Shown: in pieces, positions 38,754 to 53,021 of the stretch
Layout: the number at the start of each line of letters is the position of its first letter
Position numbering within the stretch: the stretch's first letter is position 1
Origin: Casuarius casuarius
Lineage: Eukaryota > Chordata > Aves > Casuariiformes > Casuariidae
NCBI GenBank assembly: GCA_003342895.1
Contig: PTFA01000032.1
Coordinates: forward strand, 5,206,472-5,270,471
Reading direction: 5' to 3'
Length of the DNA stretch: 64,000 nucleotides
Notes under the pieces: generated by a model
What the model was told of the DNA's origin: nothing
What the model saw: only the letters and a program-made list of their open reading frames with translations
Database searches by the model: none
Program-made: the position numbers and the translations under genes

Positions 38754-41700
38754 GTACTGTGCATGCAAAAGGCTGCTTCTCCAAAGGCAGTTCATGGGGC
38801 AGGGGAGAAAGGGAGGGTTCAGTATCCCTGTGAAACAGCAAAGTGACCCCCTGCACATTACCTAATGCCCAGTCAATAACAGCCATTAAAAGAGGCTCTG
38901 AGAATGGAGGCTGTGATGCGCACTGCTTGCTCAAGTAAATTATTCATCAGTGGAGCTGCTCTCCGATAGTTTCCTAAGGTCTGGGTCTCCATAACACAGA
39001 TTACTGCATAGAAGGAAAATCAGTGGTGCCATCGAGCAGCTAGGCATGATCTGGTTGCGTTTCTCTGAGGACAGTGCCAGATGGTAAGTGTAGGAGGGGG
39101 CACATGGCTGAACCTGCCTGGAACAAGTTCAGGGGCAGCCGAATGATTTTTCAACGCCTGTTAATGAGTGTAGGGGGAAGTGTAAAGTTTGCTGGTTTGC
39201 CAGGGCTCTCTGGAGAAGGAGGCTTACCAGGCAAGTGCCTCGAGTAATCAGCTGCAGGGAAAGGCGTTGAGATTATACCGAGTCTTTCAAGAGAAGTTAC
39301 AAACGCGTCAGGTCCTGCCTGCACGATAACATCCTCCTGCGCGTGAAGTGCTCGTGTGAAGGTGGTGAGTGGGATCCTGCTTTCAGGGCAGAGGTGGGCA
39401 GAGGGGCTCCCTGGGACACAGGAGATGTGCGAGAAGTGCGGCTGCGGCCGCGCACGCAGCCCAGCTAGGACATGTGCTACCTGGACTGCAGCTATAGGCG
39501 CCGGTGGACCTATATAGCAGCAGACAGCAGGGCCTTTCTGCGCCTTTCCAGTGCCACCCAGCTCAGAAGTGAAACTAGCTTCTCCTTGCCAAGAAAGACG
39601 ACACCTATCCTCTGTATTTCTTCCAAGGTGATCTCCCCATGTGCTGATTTTACTCTTGTCCTTCCAAACCCGGTCAGCAGGAGAGCAAGCAGACCAAACC
39701 GTGCGCTGAGAGCTAACCCTTGCACACGTCTGTTCACGTTCAGCTGCAGGGCACCAGAACCACATACACACCCATGCAACAATGTGTGCACGTAGTCTGT
39801 GGTTTTCAGCAAGTGTGAAACCATATCAATAGAAATTGTAATATAATACTGAACAACAGTTTTTATGAATTGAATTCTGGCAGGTGGCACTTGGCTAGAG
39901 TAAAGTTTTCCCCAGGGTTATTCTCACATCTGCAATTAAATGTAGTGAACAGTACTAATCAACATAAATATTTCAGAATGTGGCTCTGAGAGGTGGTAGC
40001 TTTTTAGACACCACTTTTGTTGCAAACAGATGCATGCAGAACCACTGACTTAACTATTGTCTGGCTAATGGCTGATCATTGCCTCAACAACAGATTTATG
40101 TGGAATCCAACTCTAAAAAGCAGCCCCCTAATTTTGGTCTGTTTTGCGCATAACAAATATACATATGCTCTGGGAATTTCCGACACTGGAAAATATTTAT
40201 TCATAAAGTATTATGCAAATTCCACAAAGAACTACCAGTTTCTGAGATGTGCATATAAGATATATGCATAAACGTGATAGAAATATTACCTATAAAAATG
40301 AATAAATGGTTCATAAACAGTCTACAAAATAAGACTTTTTTTCTCCATCTGTTGCAAAAATGTGTCTGTAAAATACACACAGCATTTTATCTGGGTTTAT
40401 ATATCAGCAATTATGTCTGATAAGAAAACAGAATATTTTTCTCGTTAAGAAAGCAGTGAGTAAGCTTCTATTATTCAGCTGGCTTCTTATCTTTATCAGC
40501 ATGCACAGTTTTGCAGGTTATTTCCATAATCATAATAAAGATCCATTTATCTAGAACACAGATACAATAAGAATAAGATGCATTGTTTTTGGAATGCTTT
40601 TCATCCTATCGACAAAGAGGCACAGAGATGTTAGCTAAAAATAAAATGTAAAGTCAACACTTTGTGTCCCCTTAAGGCCAGCTAAATCTAGCAGTAACTA
40701 ATTGAAGTACGTACCCTGCTTTTCCAAGGGCTCTGAACACCTTTGCAGTCACTGAAGTTAATGGCCACTATAGATGAAAAGGGCCTCTGGAAATGCAGGT
40801 AAGGCTGTTTTAGGGATTCAACCTAAAATCAGCAGAATTTTGAGTGTTTTGATGCCTTCGCTGCCTCCTGTCCTCCCCAGTTCCCTGTAATGCAGGGGAG
40901 CACAGGTATCACAGAGGATAGAAAATCTTCCCAGGCGCCTTTCCCATATCGGGGATCTCAGTCCAAGCAGCGGAAACGTGGGATCGGCCGCAGTTGAAAT
41001 AATAGCTCAGCTAGGAATAGCTCAGCACAGGGAGAAACCACCTCTGCAGACCACAGTGCCTCAGTGATTCCTTGTAAGCTTCCTGTTGATAGTTTTGTGC
41101 ACTGGTTAAAGTAGTTTCTTTGGATTTGTGGGACATGGCTTATTATGGAAGATTAGGTTTCCTGGACTGTAGTACCAAAGCAGTCTTGTTAAGCAGGGCA
41201 AAGTAATTTGCCCATTAAAAGACAAAATCATGCCAACCCTAACAGACAAATCAGCAAATGTAGCCACCGGTGTGTGGTTTCACCCAATGAAACCTAACCC
41301 CTTTACTCAGCAGGTTTATGGGTGGTATCTTTCATAAACTGTGAAGCAGATTTCCTATCTAGCAGAAGAGACCACCAAATAGCAAGATGAGCCAGCTGAA
41401 CAAACAATTTGGAGTGAGAATGTGACAAGATCATTTCCAGAATCATCCCATATAGCAGGTATAAAAGCAGTAAAATGATAGTCCTCTCCCACCCCCATGC
41501 TATTGCTTTTTCAAGCTCTTATTAGCATGTAGTTCTCCTATGCACTCTTTGGCCAAAACCAAACCGAGCCCCTAGGCTGCAGAAGGGCACGCTGTAAAAG
41601 CAGACCCCTGAACTGTTTGTTGCCCTTTCAATTGTGGGGACAGGCACACACACATGCATGCACAGAGGCTGAATATTTGCAGTGTCCTCACTGTTCGTAA

Positions 41701-44700
41701 TTACTCTCAGCCACTTTCAAATAGCCCTAGCTTAAACTTGGGAGACTCCAGAAGCATGTCTTCTACCCAGACAGCATACATGGTTCATGTGTTTGCTCTT
41801 TGCATGCGGGGAGCAAAGCCCTGGTAGTCAAACTTAATGAATCGGGTATGAGAAAAGGTGTTACAATATTTGGAGTGTGTAGAGTGTGGATAGTGTATGT
41901 TATACTGCGTGATTGCAGTCTTTTGGTGCTCCACTATAAAATCAGGGCAGATGCTAAAGAAAACAGATATTAGTTCTTTCAGTCAGGAGATACTGATTTT
42001 GTTGAGAGCCTTGTGCTCAGCAAGTTTCTGTAGTTTTAAAGCATACGTTTCATTAAAGAAATTGGAAGATTAGCCTTTATGCTCTCAGACAGTTGCACAT
42101 TGTCAGAGCTATCTTGCAAAGTAATGGTTGCTCTGAACCATAGTAATTAATTCAACTTTTTGTTGAAATGTGAGAATGATAGAATGAAACCTTTTTATGC
42201 AGTAATTTTAAACATGCCTAGATGGCACAGTGGCCATCAGGGCATGTAAATCCACTCCAACTTGGACTACTTCTACTGAGATAGCTGATTCAGAGCTGTC
42301 CAGTATCTTAGATGCTCTTTGTTGAAGAGTTAAATACCAGGAAAGTGTTTTTCTCTGAAAAACACCAGCCAGCTTCTACCATACCTTCCTTCTCAAAGCA
42401 TACTTAAAACAAATTTCTGGACTTTCTGGACCAACAGACCATTATCAGCCTGCAAATTTTTCATTTTTTCACTTATATCCTTGAACTTCTAAATAAAATG
42501 CTGTTTTGTACTTCCGTGCTCCAATTACCATGGACCAGCTCTGGTCTTCTCTTTCCCTTGGGGCCCAAAGTTGGTCATTTATCTTTTGGACCAGATGAAT
42601 GAGATTGAGGATGTCATTGGCCTCATAAAAGGTCTGCCTGTCTTTGGCTGCTTTTTATACTGGCCCTGGAGGTGTTGGTGCTGTGTCTCCTCAAGAAGTG
42701 GCTGCTGAGACAAGTTTTTGGGGGAGCAGCAGAGCTGTGAGATGTCACTGCTCTGTATTTCACAGCTTTGCCTGCACTCCTGGGCTGCCTTCCCTGCACG
42801 TGTTCCAGCCCAGCTCCTAAATCTGTTTTGTGCCAACCTCCAAACGCTCCACTAATGGAGATTTTATGGAGTCCTAGCCACAGAGCCAAGGAGAGGTAGG
42901 GCACTCCTCTCCCACTCTCTTTGGAAGATCTTTAATTAGTGAGGGTCCCACAGTTTATGGAAACACAGAGACAATGCTTGGGTCTTAATGAAAAAGAATC
43001 AAAGGTGATGCTTTTTATTTCCCTGCTGATCTGATTCCTTCTGATACAGCAACTTTTCCATGGTAGATTCCCAGTGTTGCCCCTGCTTGTGTCTGTGGAA
43101 AGCACCAGTTTGGTTTTTTTAATATTAAGAGGGTTTTTTTGAGGGAGGAGTAGGGCATTGGTGGAAAAGCTGTATTTCCAGAAGTAGCTAGAGAGAATGG
43201 GGGGAATATGCCTAGTGGGAACTGTGGTTTTCCGAATTCAAAGATGCTTTCTGATGTCAGCCTGAAAGTCTGTGCCAAGTTTCATACATCAGCAAACAAG
43301 GCTTTCAGTGAACAAGAAAGCTGTTGTGAGTAATAACCATTCAGCAATAAGCAATGGCAAGCACAAAATTAATCCTATGCCAGGTTTTCTTGCTTGTTAA
43401 TTGCCTAAAAATGATTCCACACTGCTTTATAACTTACTACTGCACCATGACAGCATCTTATAGCTTATGAGATGCTAGGTAATGGGTGTTAGGACATTCA
43501 AACAGTGGGATCGTACTGTTTCTGCTGTAGGAGAACTTTCTAATGCTGTATACTTGTTTATTATTAGAAACCTTCCTTTATTACAGGGTGAACAGCACTT
43601 TGCTTTTAAATATGCTTTTAAAGAAGAAAATAGAATTGCTATAGTAGAACAATCGAGGAGAAGGAAAATTGATCATTCTGCATTTTTCCAAATAGCTGAT
43701 AGTTACATGCAACATCTTTCTTGGTGACATACACCTTTTACTTGATTTCCAAGAATTATTACTAAGTTGGTCTCATAAGAAAATGTTCTTTTAAAAACAG
43801 CATAACGAGTACAAGACTTACAGGTGTATCTGATGATTTTTCAGACAGCACAGGATAGAATAGCTTGCTAGAGTTTGTCATCCAGCTTCGACCAGTGTAG
43901 GAGAAAGGGAGGGTAGGACAAAAAGTTGGGGTGAAATCCTGGCCCCATACTGATCTGTGGCAAACAACATCAGAAAAATCAATGTTGGAGAGCAGAACAA
44001 GGAAATTAAGTAACCCTGAAAAACAACCAAGCAATTTTGGACCATAAGTGGAGCTTTTTAGTATCAGCATAAGTAAATTCTAATGCTAGTCAGATTAGAA
44101 GTGCACAGACTGCCATCATCATGTCTTCGGGGAATATGATGGGGTATAGCCCGTTGGCCAGTTTTAGGTAGAAGAAGGGTCTTTTCATTGTACAATTACA
44201 CAGCTGTCAGTGTCCTGAAGCTAGTGAGGAAAGAGGCTATATTTATAAATAAACAATTATTTATCGGTATTATATATCCAGGCATCTTGATCAAGTTTCT
44301 CTTGGCATCTTGCCCATCTGCTTCTCCCAGAACTTTAGTTCTGTAGCTAATGGCAGTTCACACAGATTTATGGAAAGTGAGTCTTGACCTTAAGGTAGTT
44401 TTGATGTTGTTTGATGGTATGTCAGAGCTCGGTGGCCAAAGGTAACCGTGTGGATGTAAAATGGGTACGCTGCTCTAAGGTGCTTGATTAAATGCCACAC
44501 AGTGACTTTGCAGATGATGCCGAGATTTGGAGACTGGTTGAAAAACACAAGACATTTGCTGTAAGAGTAGCCTGGGTTCTGAGATATGCTCTGTGCTGTC
44601 AGGGCTACACGCTGACCTTAAAGGTGAGACCAAAGCTTGCATGACATGTATGATATCTGTCATCTGTGCAACTGCTGAGTCCAGTGATAATGCCCATAGG

Positions 44701-45262
44701 CCATGAAAGATGATGGGAAAAATTGGGGAAAACTCGAGGAAGGACCAGGAAAATAGTGAAAGGATCTGAAAGCTTAAGATAATAGCAATCTTTGACTTGA
44801 TCCAGGAATCCATCTACTTCAGGATCAGAAAGTTGAAAATGAAGGGTGTCCTTTGGTTTAGCAGAGAAAGGTCGTGGTGAGTAGCTGGCATTTGGAGTCC
44901 AATAAATGCAGACTCAGTGTCAGCCACACAGCTGTGGTGCATATTGCAGCCGGTTGTTGGGATGGGTTCTGCTGGATTTTTTTTGTTTTGTTTCAGGCAT
45001 AGTGGTCAGCTATCAGAACAACTGCTTGGCTCTCCTGATGGATTCTCTTTCACTAGGACTTTTAGAAAAACATCCAGTCTGGATTACAAGAAAAATGTAT
45101 TCAATATATTGCTCTTAGAAAGCTAAAAAGAGGAGAGAGAAATTGTCAATGGTAGAAGTTTTTGATTATAAATTCCTCAATGATAACATCTGTTGCTTTG
45201 CATATTGTGGTGGGATTTTTAAATTTTAGTCTTTGATTTTTTTATCTTCTTTTATATTTTAG
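38754..45262 (+). other. CABLES1 intron 3
   Basis: This 6509-bp GT-AG intron has a moderately GC-rich stretch at about 39150-39780, which gives a long minus-strand open frame judged spurious. The rest is AT-rich with no recognised feature. Confidence 0.85.
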
Positions 45263-45340
45263 AATAGTCCTTATCAGCAGCAGAAGATCCTTCTGTAGCA
45301 TATTTTCAGTGCTGCCATATCGAGACTGTACCCAAGTCGG
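45263..45340 (+). CDS. CABLES1: CABLES1 exon 4
   Basis: This 78-nt exon encodes 25 full codons: IVLISS, then RRSFCSIFSVLPYRD, then Cys-Thr-Gln-Val. It opens with the third base of an Arg codon and closes with the first two bases of a Gly codon. The acceptor is a T-rich tract ending TTATATTTTAG, and the donor is GTATGT at 45341. The hydrophobic and aromatic pattern is the conserved core of the family's middle region. Two residues differ from my memory of mammalian CABLES1: Ser instead of Gly before RRSF, and Cys instead of Ser after YRD. The exon is again frame-neutral (78 nt, same phase at both ends). Confidence 0.94.
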
Positions 45341-48300
45341 GTATGTATATTTATACACATGCTGCGTAGTCTTTCTGGGTATGCATATAGAACTGAGTAT
45401 GGACAACAGTACAACAGAGGCTAATGCTTTTAAATATCTGCTATGAGAAAAGATAAATGCACTCAGAAATATTTGCCTTGTGGGACATTACTAGGTTAAA
45501 ACCACAGTTCTGAGTCCCCAGTTTATTCATTTGTGTTCTTGTATCTTTGATTATTAAATAGGAGAACCTCCCTCATGAATGCTCTTGAAAAATGAACTGT
45601 TTTTATTGTTTCTTTTGACTTCATTCATTTTTGACGAAGCAAGTATTCTAGACCGCATAACTTATAAACAGTCTTAGCTTTCTGATCTCCCACACTGACA
45701 GTGCTAGTGTATCTGTTTTTTCACTACTATAGAGAAATGGTTGAACCTAAACATAATACCTTTTTATTGTACTTTATTTATAGGTATTTATATAACTTCT
45801 GTTGTATTTTTAGCAATTGCTCAGGTCACTGAGTTACTGAAAACAGGGTTTTCAATGCTGACAGATTACTTTGGAAATAATGCCATGCAGAGTCTTAGTT
45901 GGTGTACGCACCTCTCACGGAGCTGTGCTGACTTGTGTCACCCAAAGCGCCGAGGCGCTGGACCTCTGGCAGAGGGGTTTATTTGCATTGAAGCAGTTTT
46001 CCAAAGACTGGGAAAGCTTCTGCTGTCACAGTGGCACTGCAGAAATGAAAGACATTCGGCTAGGAAGTGTTGTCTCGGGGCCCGACTTGCTGCAGGCGCA
46101 GGACGAGGCACGGAAGGGCAGTGCTGCTGCAGCCCAGGGCCACTGGAGTAGAGGAGTCGGTGGCCACCTTGGCTGCCCACGAGCTTGTCCACTCGCCAAG
46201 GAGCTGCAAGTTGCCTTTGGTTGGTGTTGGCTCAGTGCCTGCAGGGAAAGGCAGCAAAACAGAGTCAGGAGACAGCTGTGTTTGCAAAATTTGGGGGAAA
46301 TGTTCAGCTGGTAGAATGGGGTGGGTTTGAATAAGACCCATGAATCATCTCGAGGCAAACTGATCCAGTGGGTAAAGGATGAATTTGGCTCACTGTTTTC
46401 AGCCATTTATTTAATTCTGGAGAATTATTTGCCACAAGCTGCTCATGCATCAGTAATTCAAAGCAAAGAGAGATTATTTTTAATGTACAAAGGAAGGAGG
46501 TATCTCATGGGAAAGTTGACTTGCTCACCCATCTCCTACAGTAAAATTTTTCCCTTAATTAAACAGGAAGGACACATCAGGCGAATTCTTGACAGACTGT
46601 CAGCTTTGTTCTTTCTTCTTTGGTGCATTGTCATTCATTTATGGTCACTGCCCTCTGGAAATTGCCACTTTATTGAAAATTGAATGTATTCTGAAAGGCT
46701 GATGACTGGTTATATCTTCTAAATTACAGCAGTAATAAGCCCAGCTGCAAACCTAAATATTATTTCAACATGTAATGTCTTGTACCGTGCTTGCATCGCA
46801 AGAAGGGCATGGGATGAGAAGGTAGCAAGTGCCAGTACACAACAATCCAGCCCAGTTCCCTTTGTTAAAAAGCCAAGATTTAAAAAATGCCCTCTGTCTT
46901 TCTTCTAGAGCATCAGAGGAAGAGAGGAACAGTTAAATGGCATCTCCTTCCAGGAACAGCTGGTGCAAAGAACAGTTGAGGCAGTATAGCACAAACTGTA
47001 GTCACTCTGTTCAGGCTGCACAGCGTTTGCTTACTGCGTTACACATTTTGGATGTGCAGCAGGAGGGGGCAGAGACGCTTTTGAAATTCTGTAATGACAG
47101 CATCCTTTAACTCTCCTTTCTGTTAATCCCTGGGTTTCTCATTCATCTGTCTGCGGAGAGGATGTCCTGACTCGTTTATGTTCTGTGAACATTTCTGAAC
47201 ATTTTAGAGAAAGAAACAAATTGGCCAGAGAACTTTGTCCATGTCCACAATCAAAACAGAGGAAGGGGGCTGTTTGTGCATGCAGCAGAGAAATACTTGG
47301 TGAGACAGGAGCATGCAGCAGAGCTAGTGCTGCTTCTCCACTTCTGCTCGGACTCGCAGACTCTGCGGCCAGCAAGGAAACCTCCAAGCACAGCTGTGTT
47401 TTGGGGTGGCTGCCAGTCCCCATTACATTGTAGACAGCACAAAAGAGCTCTACTGTATCAGTGCTGGCAGCTAAACTGTGCTAGCAGATCCATTTCTAAA
47501 ACGTGTCTGAAAAGCCATTCCTGCAAGCGCAGCGAAGCCCTGCCTGCTTGACGGGGGTTGATGGAGCAGCATCACCCACTTACTAACTGCGTTCAAGACC
47601 CATACTCAAGGCTGTGGCCCTTTCCTACCCAGCTCCTATGCTGAGTTCAAGCCATAATAGCAAGAATCCTCCCCAAACTGTTATTACATGGTTGTACACA
47701 TGTAAATGTGTATTTGGGTGTTGTGAAGAGGAGAGCTGTTGAGGTACGAGAGGATGAAATCTGAGTTATCCCTTGGCCTATCTTTCCCCTATCCCCCTCC
47801 TTGCAGCTTGCAGGTGGGCAGCTACAGGCTCACCAGAGTGGCACACAGAAGCATTTTGAGGGGAAACCTTCTCCAGAGCAGTGCTGGCGGTGACAAATGC
47901 TAGTTTTTGTTACCTGCTGTTTCAGAGGCCTGCCTGGTTGTCCATGCTGGGACTAAGAAGGAGACCATGCACCAGGGAAATTATTTTCTCTAGTTCTCTC
48001 TGTTTTGCTGAAGAGAAGTGAAAAGTTAAACCAAACAGTAGTATCCTGGGAGAAAAAAGTCATGAACAGAAATAGTCACTAGAATTTTTTGTCCTCACAA
48101 TTTTGCCGTGACTTTATGTCTGATGGAAACCTAACATTTTAGCTTATAACACTTTTGTGCAAAGGAGAAGGGGAGAATTAAAATCTAGATTCACAAAGGT
48201 TTTGCGATGCATTATCTCTGGCTGAAATCACTGCAAGGAGCGTGCTTCTGTGGATCTGAGCCAAAATTTCTGCTCTCCAGGATTGGGTACGTTAAGATTG

Positions 48301-51300
48301 CCTACGTCTTTGCTGATGGCGTGACAGCAGGTGCAGCTTCCCCTGTCTGTGGCCAAGAGTACGGTAATGGGCAGGACCAGAGCTTCCTTTTCCCCCCACA
48401 TCTAGGACACCAGCAGGTGTCCAGGTGAAAGCAATGTAAGGAAGACTATACTGCAGGGTCACCTCTAGCACCTACAGGATCCAGCTACACTGATCATATT
48501 GGCAAACTGCTTGGGATCTATGGCTCTGGTTGTGTTTAAATGAAATATATAGTCATTGTGTGATGCAGTTAGCGCTCAGGCAATTCAAGGGCTGTCGTGG
48601 GCTGGTGGTACTGCAGAATCAGTTGAGCACTTGTTAACTCTTAATTTACTAGAAATGTTCTTAGTGGCTACAGGGTATTCATGATCTGGATTTTTCCACT
48701 GAACAAAATCTTATTCATCTGTAAAACACTCGTACTGTGACAACACAGAGATTTCGCAGTAACATTTACAAATGAAACATGCAACAGGAAATGCAGCCAT
48801 GACTGCTTCACTTTTTTTACCATGATGGAGAGATGCTTGTGCTTTATAAAAATTGTTTTTCCACTCCTTTCTCACCATTCTCTGATATTATGTTATATAT
48901 GCATGTTGACACTGCAGTATTCTTTCATAACACTTACAAATTATAAGCATCATGTATAACATTATGCTAATGCTATTCCTTTGAGTTCCTCTTTATTGTT
49001 TAAATATAGTCCTCCAAGGGCTAGAAGAGCTACTTTGCAACAGTTGTCGGAACTGGATTTCTGGTTCAGCATCCGCTTTATTCTTCCTAGCAGCAGATGA
49101 GAAGTAATTCCTGTCTAGTTCTGCGGATTGGCAGAGCAAGGACGGTAATTACTGTTATCAGAGGTGCACCTTGCGTCTCTCCTGGGTAGCTGTGGCGCAC
49201 ACCTCCTTGCCAAAGGGTGGGTTGTGGTGGGTGAAGCTGGCAGTAAATGGAGCTGAGCCTTGGAGCTGTTTCTCTTCCAGGGCGGTGGGACATGCCCCAG
49301 GTCTCTGGCAAAGAGCCACCCGACCACACACCCGCGTGCATATATGCTGACCTGCACTAGGCCCTCAAAAGGGATCCGTGTTGGGGCAGCCCACTCAAGC
49401 CAAGCCATTTTTGGATGGGCGAAACAGGATTTAAAGGAATTATTTAGTTGGAGATTGACATGAGGTGGACTGGATTTAAGCCCTTGGAAACAGGAGTTGG
49501 GGATCAAACAGGCATAGGGGATATTCGCCATTTTCAAGTGTAACCTAATAAAAGTGGAGCTGTATTTCCTCAATAATATATTGTAAGAGGCTTCTGGCCT
49601 ATTCTCCACTGCCTGTATGCACTTGGCATGGAAATTCGGTTGTTTTAGGCACCATTTCTGCTTGAGCTCTCAAGGAGACAGCACAGCGCTGGCAAGCCTA
49701 ACTGCAGGCACTGGTTAAGTAGCCCCGCGTGGCGCGCAGGACACGATAGCCTGCACGGTGGTCCTGCATGTGCATGTATAAAACCAAGAATAATCTAGTT
49801 TTCATTAGTATTTTAAGGTGCCTAAAAGTTTCCTGAGAAGGAGATGATAATGTAGGTCTGCCATTTTTAGCAGTGTTAAAAGGGAGGAAAAGGTTACACA
49901 TTGTCTCTTCCCCCAGGAAAAAAGGTAGGGAAGTTGGTTGTTTGTATAGTTCTGTTGTGTTAATTTTTTTTCTTTGGCAGACATTGTTATGCTTCTTAAT
50001 TTAACAACATGTTTTTGAAAAGAGGTTTTTTTTAGGTTTGTTTTTTATTAATAACAAATATTAAGCATTTATTTTCATTCACAGATTGAAATAGTAATTA
50101 TTATGATTTTATATTATTTTGTGATGTTCTGTGAAACTGTTAAGAGCTTCCAAGGTTCTGTAAAGGAGATTAATCTAAAAGACCAGAGGAAGGAGCAGAG
50201 CTGATGGTGTCACACAGATTTGACACTGAAACGCAGCTAGTTTTAGATTCAACTGTCAGTTACTGGAGCAGAAGTGGATGAGTATCACTGAGGCTGGAGG
50301 CAATGTGTGAAAATATAGGATAATCTAGAGCATCAAATAGTGCATGTCCTTATAAAACTGGCCAGCTCACCTTATGTTTTATTCTTCATGGCATTGAATT
50401 CATTAAGAGGTTAGAAACTTGCCTGCAGTAAGTGTAGCTGCTGAGTACTGCTCTCTAACATGAATATAGGAATTTATCTGGCTAAACTTGCCATTAGTTG
50501 AAGGAAATAATGCAGGTAAATGAATGGAGTGAAGCACAGGAAATCGATCGTTCTTCTGAAGTAAAGCATTAAGTAGTTAGATAAAAAGAATTTGTGGTGT
50601 TCTCCGAAATACTGCAAACGAATTTCTTCCAGTTTTTACAGCTAAATCATCAGTGAAATAAACTTTGTCCATTGAAGTGCTTGGTGGGAGCACCAGTGAG
50701 TTCAGTGATGCAGAGAAGAAGACATTTTCAATACTGTCATCCCAGATAACATGTAGCTGCAATGCTTAGTGAATCAGTAGGCCAGGCACTGGCGTAGGCT
50801 GCCATTGCTGCATTTGGAGGCAGTCTTTGTTCATCTTCGGTGTTGTGCACAATGAGGCATGAAGAAACAAATAGGTGAGTTTGTCCCACACACGGCCAGT
50901 TAGTTTGGCAGGTCAGGTAACAGGCATTACAGTGAATGTCGAAAACGGGGGAAACATTTAAAGGAGAAATGAGAGCATCAAAATTGCCCTCTGTATATAA
51001 GCACACAGCAAAGCAGGATGCTGTTATGTCCATCAGACTTGTTACCAAGTTCCTAACTATTGTTCTTCCCTGACAGATTTCTGTATGCGAGGCAATTTTG
51101 ATTAAGTCATCAATTTCAGGCACATTTCCTGAGCATTTATCATTCCATAGACTTTGGGAAGAATAACTATCTATTTTTAGCATGTAACAGGGAGACCGAA
51201 ATGTCCCTGCTTTTCTTTACCGTTGCCCACATTCCTTGCTTCTACCCAGTACCCTCCTCTCTCCCAAACAGAACAAAAAAACGTTAACAAGTGCATATTC

Positions 51301-53021
51301 GCTTTACAGAAAGATAGATAAATCTGGATTGTTCCCATACAACAAGGCATTTCAAACTAAATAATCTCATGTATGAATTTTATAAAGCCAGCATTGCTCT
51401 TTTTTTTTGTGAGGTTTATGAATCCCAAAAAGGTAATAGGTTTAAATTTTGAGCTTTTTCTCCCTGTTGGGCAAAACATCAAGACGGGAGCTGACATTTT
51501 GACACCTGAATAGAGAGGAAAAAAAAAGGATACTGGCCTGTTAGAGGAGTCTTTCCGCCAGTTTCTCCACTCCTTTCCCTGTAAATTGCAGATAGATTTG
51601 TTGTTCTAGCAATCCTAGTGGCAATTAGGATCTGAAAACAAAGATCAATTAAAGCAGGCAGCCTTAATCAGCGTTGCCAGTGGCAGAAGCGCTGTTGGAC
51701 TGGGTGGCAGCACGTCCGTGCCAAAGCTGTCATTTTCCTTGTCCCTATAAACAGCAACAGCGAGTAGAAATTATTTACAGCGAAGAACAAGAACAGAATT
51801 TTCTCTTGATGTCTCATGAACTGCCTTTGCTTTTGGAGTAAATCTTAATAGTTAGAAATCACTAAGCATAAAATACAGACACAAAAGAGCACATCTCTAA
51901 ATAACAATTATCAGATTCCTTTTGCAATAAGTAAAAGGGTTTTTTATGTATCTAGAAATCCATTTAATATTTAATTGACTCCTAAATTATTCACAGGTTA
52001 AAGTGTTCAACTGTTGCTGTCATTTAAAGAGCAAGTGCCCAGCAGGAATCTTGCATGGGGCTCTATAGATCACGTCAAAGCGTACGTTTGTTTCATTAAA
52101 GAAATGTTACACTTCCAAAGCTAATAATATCCAATTTGTATTCTGTTAATCCATGCTCGACTGATAAAATACACAGGGTGAGATTTCCTGGTTTTATTCT
52201 TGTTTATTCAATACTCCAGGTAAGGTAAAATTCAGGAAAAATGGTCATCATTCAACAATAAATTTGCATTCACAAGTTATGCAGTACTGTTCCAGAAAAA
52301 CTCTGAAATGTATCAGAGGGAGCAACTTTCTTCTTTTTTGTTTTCTTCAGTCTCAGATAACCGAAATGATATGCTTAGTTTTGAGTGTGGTTTATAACAC
52401 CTCTCAGCAACACGCTTTTTGGAAGTGAGATGCGCGAATAGACTATTTAGAGTTTGGCATGCGTGTAAACCAAGGTAACTCCCCAAACTTGGTAGGAAAA
52501 TGGGTTCTATCTTTTTGTCTCCTAAGGAAATGTTATCCTCATCTTGCTGTTTCCTTAAGCGTTCCCTGCTCAAATACAGCGAAGGTTGAAAAGTTAAGTT
52601 CCTATGATTTATTTTAACTTTTTGGCGTCTGCTCAAATCCCTTGAAAGTTTTGTTTTAAAAAAAAACCTGCTTTGGAAAATAAAGCCCAGGAAAATCAAA
52701 AATGAGGAAAAGAAGTAAATTTTCTTCCGCGTAAAGGCCTCTTTGGCAAGGACTGTCTTTTCTATTCTGTGTTTTTAAACACCTTACATGGCTCCTCAGT
52801 CCTGCAGGTAATCTGAATAACTTAAACATAGAGTTCAACTTCTTTTGAGGTGCCTGTCCTCCATATGGTCCCTCCTGCATGGGGCCCGTTGACCGTGGCG
52901 CCACGTAGGGGTTGAGTCTTGGAGAGCTTGGCGGCGGTGGTCTGCACTGTGGCATAGCCAGCCCTTTCTGCGCTGGCTGTACCCCAACAACCATCCCGAC
53001 TGCTTCCCGGGCGCGACTTAC

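Noticed and set aside
39151..39771. 206-codon minus-strand open frame in intron 3
   Set aside because: The longest frame in the window, but it lies in locally GC-rich DNA, overlaps other long frames on the opposite strand, and shows no domain or supporting splice pattern.
45741..46406. Several overlapping frames of 85-147 codons just downstream of exon 4
   Set aside because: They occur on both strands over a GC-rich patch and do not join in frame to any CABLES1 exon.
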